Shown: positions 42,801 to 54,600 of the stretch, one piece after another | How positions within the stretch are numbered: position 1 is the first letter of the stretch | Layout of the letters: each line of letters begins with the position of its first letter | NCBI RefSeq assembly: GCF_016097555.1 | Contig: NC_054706.1 | Location: forward strand, 47,493,070-47,557,069 | Length of the DNA stretch: 64,000 nucleotides | Source of the DNA: Gigantopelta aegis | Lineage: Eukaryota; Mollusca; Gastropoda; Neomphalida; Peltospiridae | Reading direction: 5' to 3' | Notes under the pieces: model-generated | The model's input: only the letters and a program-made list of their open reading frames with translations | Databases searched by the model: none | What the model was told of the DNA's origin: nothing | Made by a program: the position numbers and the translations under genes

Positions 42801-45800
42801 AGTTTACAATATATATATGAACATAACCATATGGATTTTTTAGATTTGCGTGTGTTATTGTCTATTTGATGCCTGCAAATGTTTCATTTTTAACCTCAGG
42901 CTAACGCCTTCACTCAAAAATGACATTTGCGGAATCAAATAGACAGTAACATACGCAAATCTAAAAACTCCATATGGTTGTCTCTGAAATAAAGCAAATT
43001 TTAATGTAGATAGCATGTACAGTAAAACCTGAACAAACCGGAATCCTGTCAAAAGAGGCCAAGGTTCATGGTCCCAAATTTTTCTAAATTCTAAAACCCA
43101 ACCCTATAAATACAGGATCCTGTCTAAATTGGATATATATTAAGTCCCCAGTGTGATCTGGTTTAAAGGGATTTCACTGTGTATTTTTAGTGTTTTGTAA
43201 CACAGGGTGGTGGTGGTGGTGGTGGTGGTGGTGGTAGAGTAAGATTAATGTAATGTACTTTAAGGGTATTTAATACTAAACAACAACTCCTCGCCTTATA
43301 CAGTAAAAACTGTCTAAACAAGGCCCTGAATAAACCAGAATTCTGTCAAAACTGTTGCATGATCCCAAACTTTTCTAAATTCTAAAATGTGACCCTTTAA
43401 ACAGCAGATCTTGTCTAAACAAAATAAATATTAGGTCCCCCATCATGATCTGGTTTAAACAGATTTCACTGTGTAACTAAGGCAAAACAATGACAACCAA
43501 AAATAAGGTGTAGTGTGTGTCATATATTTACATGTAAAGGAAAGGAATATTTTAATGAATAGAATAGAATAGAAGTTTAACGACAACCCAGCACGAAAAA
43601 TATATCGGCTATTGGAACGTTTTAATGATACTTCTGCCATTTTACACTACAGCTACACGTCTAAACTAATAATAAGTCAGGATTTAGCTTAGTTGGCAGA
43701 CCATTCGACTGAGGTCAGAGAATCGAACAATTTCAGTGAACCCATTCTCTGATTGGGTCCCCCCCCCCCCACCCCCATCCCCCATCTCAACCAGTTCCTA
43801 CAACTGGTACATCAAAGGCCAGTCTGTGGGAAACTGCATTTAAATCATAAATGATCCCTTGTTGCTGGTGAAAACAACATAATGGGTTTCTTCTGAAGAC
43901 TGCCTGTCAGAAATCTCAAATTTCTGACTTCCATTAGCTGATGATTAATCAATCAATGTGCTCTAGTGGTGTTATTAATGGTTAATGGTTAATTCAGCAC
44001 TTGGTCTAGCGAGGGATGACCCAGCAGCCTATACATAAGATTACTTCTATGGGAGGGCAGGATTTAGATCTGTTGGTTGAGAGCTCGCTTGAGGTGCTTG
44101 TGTCACAGGATCTAACCACCTCAGTGCCAGTGAATCCATTCCACTGATTGGGTTTTGTCTTATCCCAACCAGTGCACCACAACTGGCCAAAGGATGTCGT
44201 ATGTGCTTTCCTGTCTGTGGGGAAAATGCACATAAAAGATCCCTTGATGCATCAGGAGAAAAAAATGTTGTGGGTTTCCACTGATGACCAAGTGTCAAAA
44301 TGACCAAATGTCTGACATCCAATAGCCGATGATTACTTCATCAATGTGCTCTAGTGGTGTCGTTAAAAAAAAAAAAATAACTTCAATACATTGATCACTC
44401 ATCTGACAGTGTCTGGACTAGAAAAAAAAACCATTGGGTCCACTGAGAGGGATCGATCCTATGAGCCAGCATACTGCTCTACCAATGAGCTATAGCCTAT
44501 ATCCTGCCCCTAGCTGATACTTAGAAAGACAACTTGGGGTCATATTGGTGATGAGTTACATACATCTCAATTAACTGTCTGGACAGCTTACAAATCAATG
44601 TACATTTCTACACCCACACAGGCTATATGGGAAATGTACCATCCATACCAACTCTGACCTATCATGAGCTGGTGAAAACTGAAGCTCTGTTTTACATCAA
44701 TATCATGATCTAGTGGATACTACAATAAAGTCTTCCTAATATCCAACAGTGTGGGATATAAATGTAGGTCAGTGGTAGAGTGCTCGCCTGTGGAATAATG
44801 ATGAGCTGTAGGTTTCGTATCATTCTTTAAACTAATCAAAGTGTTTTCTTACACACCTGTTAGTGAAATAAAAAGACAGAAATGTTTTATTTACCGACGC
44901 ACTCAACACATTCTATTTACGGTTATATGGCATTAGACATATGGTTAAGGACCACACAGATATTGAGAGATAAAACCCACTGTCGCCACTTCATGGGCTA
45001 CTCTTTTCAATTAGCAGCAAGGGATCTTTTATATGCACCATTCTACAGACAGGATAGTACATATAACAGCCTTTGATATACCAATCGTGGTGTACTGGCT
45101 GGAACGAGAAACAGCCCAATGGGCCCATCGATGGGGATCGATCCCACACCGACCGTGGATCGAGCACCATATTACTGGGCTGCGTCCACACACCTGTTGG
45201 TGAGAATATCACTCATTATTTTTAATAACACATACTTGTTAATACATATATGTGCGTTAACATTTTTCTTCTCTTTTGTTTAATGACACAACTAGAGCAA
45301 TTTGAGTTATTAATCATCAGCTACTGGATGTCAAACATTTGGTAATTTTGACACAGTCTTAGAGAGGAAGCCCGTAACATTTTTCATTTAATAACAAGGG
45401 ATCTTTTATATGTACCATCCCAAAACAGGATAGCACTGACAGGGACTGATTTCAAATCGTCCGCACATAAAGCGAGCACTTTACCATACATTGGGCTATG
45501 TCCCACCCCATGATGAGATATGGGTTTCTTATCATTTTTTAGACTAATTAAAGTGTTACACTGTTTACAGTTACCATATTAATGTCAAACACTGACCACA
45601 CTGATTAAATAAACAAATGTTTTGTATGTGTTTAGTTCGAGTTTTAAAAAAAAAAAAAAGTTAACCTCATAGATGGGTAAATATCCGTTACTCAAGTTAG
45701 AAAAAAGAAAGAAATGTTTTATTTAACGACGCACTTAACACATTTTATTTACAGTTATATGGTGTCAGACATATGTTAAGGACCACACAGATTTTGAAAG

Positions 45801-46460
45801 GGGGAAACCCGCTGTCGCCACTACATGGACTATTCTTTCCAATTAGCAGCAAGGGATCTTTTATTTGTGCTTCCCACAGGCAGGATAGCACAAACTATGA
45901 CCTTTGTTGAACCAGTTATGGATCACTGGTTGGTGCAAGTGGTTTACACCTACCCATTGAGCCTTGCGGAGCACTCACTCAGGGTTGGGAGTCGGTATCT
46001 GGATTAAAAATCCCAATGCCTCGACTGGGATCTGAACCCAGTACCTACCAGCCTGTAGACTGATGGCCTAACCACAACACCACGAGGCCGGTACTCAAGT
46101 TAGAATGAGATGAAAATCCATAAAGTTAAATGTGAAACTCAATTCAGCATTTCTCAAAGTCAGTAAAATAACATAGCTATTTTAAGCCACAATTAGTTTA
46201 AAAAAAAAAAAATATATATATATATTTTTTAGAATGTGAGATTATGACAGCTACACATACACATACAAAAAATTAGCATTAGGCTAAGATGACCAAAGTG
46301 ACAGAGTGAGTCATAGTCAAACCACCTGTGTTATTCATGCAAGTTAAGAAACACTGTGCCCAGCTTGTTTTGGTTGAAGCAATGGACCTGAACAAAACAC
46401 TGGGGGGGGGGGGGGGGGGGGGGGGGGGTCTGCGTGTGTGTGCATTATTATTACTATTAC

Positions 46461-46497
<37 letters not shown>

Positions 46498-47723
46498 CTT
46501 ATTTTAGCCTTTGATGAGATAAAATGATTTGTGCCAAATTCACATTTATAAATTATAAATTATATATACGGTACAATGTATGTTGAGGTGTTTCTGGAAT
46601 ACAAACTGGATCTTTTATGTAGAAGAAACGTTAATTAATTATAATTAATAATTTAGGAACCCACAGTTAATTAGTGATCTGAAAAATTAACCATGATACT
46701 ACATGTATACATAACATATATGTACACCTTTAAAACTATAATGTTTACAGCATGTGCAGTAGACCTACCATTAATTAGGGATCTGTGAAATTATCCATGC
46801 TGCAATGTGCACACCTTTATAACTATTATAACCAGTGCAGCATAAGTTGCTTGGTATTATAAAGTCTAAACAGAAAGAAGATGCATTGATAAGAATGTTT
46901 AACAACACCCCAGCACAAAAATGCACATGGCCTACATATATATACATAGTCATACATGTATACATGCACATGCAACTGGGAAGCTACTGCAATGTTAGCA
47001 CAACATCTATCACAGTATCAGTCTATTTCTGTGAATGTACACACAGCAAGGAATAGATTTCTAAGTGGTATTTGAACAGGCAGGGTGTTTAGCCTAACCA
47101 GCCTTCAGTATAATTCAACCGAATTCTCCAACATGTACGCACACATAGATCATGATACACTGACCTATAAAAACAAGAGCCAACAGCTATCAACAAGTCT
47201 TCAGGTTGCCAGGTCCATACACACATGGAGAGTGAAAACTCCGGTAATTGTTTAAATAATTTAATACAATACCAAATCAAGCTCGCTTTGTCTATACAGA
47301 CCACCTTTACTTTTCAGGAGTGTATAGGTAATTGGGTGTTATCATTAAAATATAGATCTGTTATATTGACAATATATTCACATTAAAATAAACATTCCTG
47401 CATTTATATACATATCATTACATGAACATGTTCTTGTACACATAAAACTAAAGATATTCATTACATGTAATTCTTAATTTTAACTAAACAGGTTGGTTAT
47501 GTGTAGGGATGGGACAGTTTGGGGTTGGGGTTTGGTTTTTTACTTCGATTTGCGATATAATTTTGGTCCAGTTTGATTTATTTATAATATAGATTTCACA
47601 TGTACATTAGCTATAACACATGTATTTGAATTAAAATAACTTTCAAGAAATTTGTTTTGTTTAGTATCGAGCCATGATTCACTACACAAATTTTAGAGGT
47701 TGCTACACAATTCTAAACTGTTA

Positions 47724-47757
<34 letters not shown>

Positions 47758-47992
47758 TCTTTATTTAGTGAGGGTAACACAGTTAGCAAAAGCTAATCTT
47801 CCCTGGTATAGTTGCTAATCAATTTAACCTGATAATTACCAATGTCAACAACAAAAAAAGTTATCTGTATACCTGTACAATTAAGTACAGGATACACTTG
47901 CTGACTCATATAACAGTCATAAATGGTGTCTTGACACACCTTTATTAAATTCTACTTTTCCTTCCTTTTTTTTCATTTCTGTATATTTGTAA

Positions 47993-48033
<41 letters not shown>

Positions 48034-48088
48034 AATGGTGTCACACATACACTTTTCCTTCCTTTTTTTCATTTCTGTATATTTGTAA

Positions 48089-48134
<46 letters not shown>

Positions 48135-48562
48135 ATATATGGAGGACAGCCACAATCCTCAAAATTTAAAATTTTATGGGGAAACTATTTTTCACATTTT
48201 CATTCCACCAATGGCACTTTTGTGCTGCTGGATAAAAATTATTGTCCCCAGTAGAGCAATATCGCCTGAGAAAGATCTACTTCGATAGTCCATTGGGCTA
48301 TTCCTCCTTCTAGCCAGAGCACCACAACTAATATCAAGGATCATGGGTACATATGCTATTCTGTCTGTGGGATGGTACATATAAAAGATCCCTTGCTATT
48401 AAAGACAAAAAAATGTAGGGGGTTTCCTCTGTAACTTTAGACTATATGTCAAAATCACCACGTCTGGCATACAATAGCCGACAATTAACAAATCAATGTG
48501 CTCTAGTGGTGTCGTTAAACAAAAAAACACTAAATTTATTTTTCACAGGAATCCATGTCCTG

Positions 48563-48613
<51 letters not shown>

Positions 48614-51600
48614 TGTATATGTATGCAAGTAACAATTGAAGCTTGTGATCATGTTGAGAACATACATGCAACCACTGCAATTAAGAGAATGTCCACAGCA
48701 AAAAACATACATCCCATCGAAAAGAAATAATTGAATATAGTCCACAGCAAAAAAAAATGTGTCACAAAGAATTCATATCCATGACACTGCTGACTGTCAT
48801 TGGCAATTGCAGGGATTGGCATGTACATATATACATATACACATGTGTATCCCAAGTTCTGTATCAATATAACATGCAATTATTGCCACCTTTCAAAAAC
48901 AAAATGTTTTTTTTTTTTTTTAAATGAAGCAGTAATATGACATTTTCTTATCTCCTAAGTTCAAGAGCCAAGGGATAAATCGCTATGAAAGTAAAACTTG
49001 ATCTGTAACAGTACATGATAAAGCTACAAACAAAATGTCAGCTCAATATCTTGATGCACTGCGAAAATGTTCCAGAAAACAAATTTTTTTATTTGCTAAG
49101 TTCAAGGGCCATAACTCAATGAAAAATGGGTAAATTTTCATGAATGTCAAATTTGATCTTTAACAGGACATGATAAAGCTATATACACAAAATTTCAGCT
49201 CAATATCTTGAGGCATTGCGAAACAAAAGTCTGAAAAACAAAAGTTCATATTTCCTAAGTTCAAGGGCCATAACTCTGTCACAACTATGTAAATCGCCAT
49301 AAAAGTTAAACTAGACCTTTAACAGTACCGTATATCTTCGCCTATAAGTCGAATTTTTTTCACCCAAAAATTATTTTAGAACTTGGGGGGGTCGACTTAT
49401 AAGAGGGTAAAAAAATTTCACCAAAAAATATTACTGTTTTGGGGATTATTTTACAAGTTTTATGGTTGAAGTATGCCATGTATTTATACTCAAATATGTT
49501 AATTTGACACATTTATTTTTTATAACCTATTTTTTTGGGCATTAGAACGGTTTTGGTTATGCGAAAAGGCGTACGATCTCACTCACTTGCCAAGACAACA
49601 GTCCACTTAGTTAAATTAACAGTCATAACTAATAGTAAAAATGTAAACAATACTAACTACCTGTTGCCTGAATTTATTTTGAAATCTGGTCACTGGCATT
49701 AATGGTTGTTCAAACAATGTTTTGGCGGTGATTAACTTCATGAATATTACTAAGCTTTCCCTTAAAATAGACTGATCTCTGCAGTTCACTTATCTGGAGC
49801 AATAGGGACACACATCATTTGGTACAAAAACCAGTGTACTTTCCAGAGTTATCCTCCTTACATGTATTAATATGGCGGCAAAACGTGATACTTTCAGTTT
49901 TATCGTAGTGATCTGTTGTCAGCGTTTATAAATAAAGTTGTTGTCTGTGCACAAAACCATCTGTACAGTACTATACAGTAACAGTCAAACAGCTTTCACT
50001 CTCTTCTAAGGGAATATTTCGTTTTGATGCTATGTAATAATGATAGTTTGATTGGAATAGTCTGATCATATTGCAATGTACAAAACGTGAAAACCGAAGT
50101 TTGTAAAATAATTTTCTTTTGTTCAAATATTATTGTTCTCATGTGCTGAAAATAAGAAATATTTCAATATTTATAAGTAGTTTTTCATGGGTCGACTTAT
50201 AAACGGGTCAATAAAAAAATACATTTTCAGGGCTTGAAATTAGGGACTCGACTTATAGCCGAGATCGACTTACAGGCGAAGATATACGGTACATGATAAA
50301 GCTATACACAAATTTTCAGCTCAATATTTTAAGGCATCGCAAAATAAAGTTTGGAATTAACTATATCTGAGACAAAACAGAAAGACATTAAAAAGAGAGA
50401 CATTTACCTAGATATAGTCTCAACCAGCTGGACAGGCAAAGGACTAATAAATTAACTGGATCAAAGTGACCCAAATTAATCACTTAATTTGGGGAGGGGT
50501 GGGGGTGGAAGGGTTTTTGCCAGAGAGTACCGAGGGAAAAATTACATACCCTAAATTTTTTGAAATTGATGGATATATATATATACTACTCAAAAGAATT
50601 TAAGGGTAAAAAATTTATAACCAAATAAGTTTCAGAGTGTATTAGATTGATGATGTAAACTACACCAAAAATTTAATTTATTGTTCCATATTTACAAAAA
50701 AATAAAAAAATAAACATCACTGTATACAAGAAAGTCACATGACATGCTGTCAAAGTTGAAGGTTGTCAAACATGGATTTTACACATTAGAACATTCGTTT
50801 AATAGTGTGTGAATCCACCCCTGGCGCGAATACACTCGACACATCGTTGCCTCATGCTGTTGATCAGACGTCTGAAGAACTCTTGGGGAATGGCCTGCCA
50901 CTCTGCCATAAGAAGTTGACCCAGATCATGAAGGTTGGCCGGAGGGGCATGGTTGGAGGGGCATGGTTATCCCGAACTGTCCTGCCTAATTCGTCCCAGG
51001 CGTGCTCTATTGAGGCCAAGTCAGGCGAATATGCTGGCCAATCCATCCTGGCGATACCTTGTTGTCTGAGAAAGTCCGTTACCACCCTGGCGCGGTGGGG
51101 GCTGGCATTGTCATCCTGCAGAACTGCCCCGCCGCCAATCTGCTGAAGGCCTGGGAGAACCAACGGCCGGATAATCTCATTCAGATAGCGGATTCCATTC
51201 AGATTGCCATCCACCACATAGAGGGGGGTCCTGTGGTGGATAGAGATGCCGCCCCACACCATGACGCTGCCACCACCGAACCGGTGACGTTGTCTAACGA
51301 TAACGTCAGCGAAGCGCTCCCCAGGACGTCTGTAGACACGAACCCGACCGTGTCGTTGAACTGTAGACTAAACCTGGACTCATCAGTGAACATCACTCGA
51401 CCCCACTGAACACGTTGCCACCGCAGATGAAGTGTGCACCAGTGACGTCTGGCCGTTCTGTGACGTGGTAGGAGTGGTGGTCGAACAGCCTGGCGACGGC
51501 AGCGTAGATTATTGGCTCTCAGACGATTGCGTATGGTTTGATCAGACACTCGAGTTCCAGTCGCAGTCCGCAGATTGTCACGTAATCGGTGTGCAGTGGT

Positions 51601-54600
51601 TGTGCGTTGACGTAGAGCCATATTGGTGATGTAGCGGGTCCTCTCTATTTGTAGTGCTTCGGGGTCTTCCCGAACGTGGACGATTTCGAACAGAATTCGT
51701 TGCTTGGTACCATTGCCACAGTCGGCCAACGACACTCTGACTGACACGAAGTCTCAGAGCAACATTTCTTTGCGTATTGCCATCCTGAAGCCAAGCAATA
51801 GCCCTTCCTCGATCTTAGATAGTCAGTTGACGTCGTACCATTGTCGAATTTGGAGTGTGCACCGTACACGAACGCAAGCTCCAATTATACGGAAATTCAG
51901 CATTGGGAACATGGAATACACATGCAAAGCGTGCAAATGAAGCCCTTTGTGAAAAAGCAAGTTATGGGCACTTAGCAGACCTTTCGCTTTCGCCCTAATT
52001 TACGTGCAAATGTAAGCATGTTTTCGCCATTAGAACTAGTCGACAGTGTCAATGACAGTGGATTTTAATTCATTTATGGGTTGCTTAGACCCACTTTCGT
52101 CAAAATGGAACAATACCATGCATGACATTATGGTCTAGCTAATATAATTGACATTCAGAAAATAATGTCGAAAATATCGTCTGACCCTTAAATTCTTTTG
52201 AGTAGTATATTTTTTGGTTTCATGTTGAACATACATGTACATACATGTACATACATGTAGATTATAGTAAATTTGAGAGAACTGCTGTTTACAATTTGTC
52301 AAAGCACATGAAATGTAGTGTTCAACTTCAAAACATTCAAACCTACAACCTTTGGTTTGTTTTGTTTTAAATACTTACCCTCAAATTATTTTCTGGCAGA
52401 AAGCCTGGTGCGGGTAATTAATTTTTTAACATCAATTTTGTACAACCATGGATACATCCTAATATGTAATAAACTAATTTTCTGCCCATATGTTGCATAT
52501 ATATCTGATTATTGACCAGTGGTTGGGGATACAATATTACAATCAGCTTCAGTACATTGTCAAACCAGCAGATTGAGTTGAGAATTGACACCATGTGTCC
52601 AACTCTTAGCAGTTTAAGTCTGAATCAATATTACATTTATAATGTATGAGGTGGCCTAAAAGTAAAAAGATATTCTAACTTGTAAATTAATTAACATTTT
52701 GGCAAATCTTAAACTCTTAAATATTTTGTCTTTTCGTCTCACATTACAGAAAAATTATACATGTGTCATGTACAGTATGTAACCATACAAGTGGTTAGAG
52801 CACCCACAAAAGAGTGGCAGTTTGTACTTGTAGGATAATTGCCCTCCAATGATCTTTACAGCCAGATTGTAAAGACGTTCATACTGATCAGGGTTTCTGC
52901 CAATTATGTACCATATAATCTTGGAAATTAATGGATATATATATATACTTTTTTTCTCTTTTTTCATGAGAATTGCCTCTGAAAATTTTGTTTGCGTGTA
53001 ACAGTGTTGCTCGTGCAAATCTAATTTTGTATAACCTATTTTTTGTTCATACAAAATTTGGAGCATCATTTGCATGGATATAATGGGTTATGGAAAAAGA
53101 AAATGAGTTACATGGATTTATTTCTGCGTAACCGAAAAATGGGTTCTCAAGTGGCCTGAATCTCAAAACATTTCAAGACCATAACCACCTAGTTACATGT
53201 ATGGTCCGTTTTTTTCTTTTTATTACATACCCTTGAATTACTTTCTATAAAACGTCTGCTGACTGCACTAAAGTAAATTATATAAATTAAACACATTCAA
53301 TTTACAGACAAGAATGTTTATAACATGAATTGTAGTACTTATGGCAATTAAAAATACATAATTTACTAGTAACTACTGCAAAACAGAAACTATCACCTAC
53401 CAGTACATGTAGACTAAGTCACTTTTAAAACATTTTTTATAAATAATTAAATGAAATTAACTAAATGAATCCTTTTTTTCTTAAATGGATCTTTGTTATG
53501 GGGCTGTTTATAAACAAATGTTATCAACATTGTCACAACCTATATTACTTTTTGATATGCTTCAATCCCCTTGTAAAAATGCTAATTTGGCAAGGAATAC
53601 TTTAATCAACATTTTAAAAACATTTAGCATAGCACGCCCTATTACCGCAGGTCTTATCAGAAAACGGGATTCTGAATAAAAACATTTGTCTAACCTAACA
53701 ATTGTTTTTGCTGTTTTGTTATTCATGCTTTCATGCATATAGTGAAATAAAAAATTCCCACCCATGTTATTAATTTCCAGTAGGAAACACGTACCAGTTT
53801 TGATGCGGTGTCGTACATATACAAAGGGAAGGAACTCGCAGTTACCGCGGTGTTATGGTTATTTAGTATGGAGGCCCGTTATGGACAAAATGTTCATAAA
53901 TTTTACCTTATTATTGAGCATGAACATCAAGCGTGAATATCACCAGAATTCATCTTTTTAACATCCTGTTATCATGGTTAAAGGTACCTAAAACCAATAA
54001 CTTAAAAATATTCGTTACAAATAATCTGAACACAAATCCTGGAATGCAAGATATTTTAAACTGGAACAAATCATAAACTTCAATATACAGAACAGTGGCA
54101 CTTTAGAAATTAGCTGAGTATATTCGGCATGCAGTGAAGGCACCGAAACGTTGTCTGTCCTTACAACCTTGGTATCACTGGAGAATATTATAAGACGTTT
54201 CTAGTGATCACCTTTTTCACATTGTACCCACTTGACACTCACAAGATTTACACATTCTTTGTGTGTTGGTGGAGAAAACTGTTTACAAATTATGGCTCCT
54301 CTAATCAGATTCAGACCCTTCACTTTCCTCATGGGAAACTGGATTGCGTTTAATGAGGTGGATGGTCCAGACTGGGGTCATGAAGGTACAATTTTTGTGT
54401 TCTTTCCAATTATTATCTTTTCAGTGCTTTGTTTATTTTAAGTTTAATTTATTTATTAATTTTTAAAATCTTATTATCAGTACCCCTTATTATTTATATT
54501 TGTGTTCAGTTTATTATTTCTAAAAATAATATGTTTAAAGTAACAAATATGTTGATGCTCTTGCTCATTCTCTAAGTGATTCAGTCAACCAACAATGTGT

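Larger units (their letters stand above)
50508..52408. mobile_element. CAGGSTTTYTGCC MITE, split by Tc1-like transposon 3
   Basis: Left part 50508-50585 (GGGTTTTTGCCAGAGAGTAC, TTGATGGATATATATA); right part 52206-52408 (AAAGCACATGAAATGTAGTG, TTTTCTGGCAGAAAGCCTG). Comparison with 18447-18709 shows the break falls in the AT-rich middle. Confidence 0.75.

Noticed and set aside
50805-51409. Forward open frames of 113 and 116 codons
   Set aside because: Antisense shadows of Tc1-like transposase 3.
54232-54441. 69-codon open frame as an exon within intron 1
   Set aside because: No family resemblance, no suitable splice phase, and ordinary AT-rich composition.
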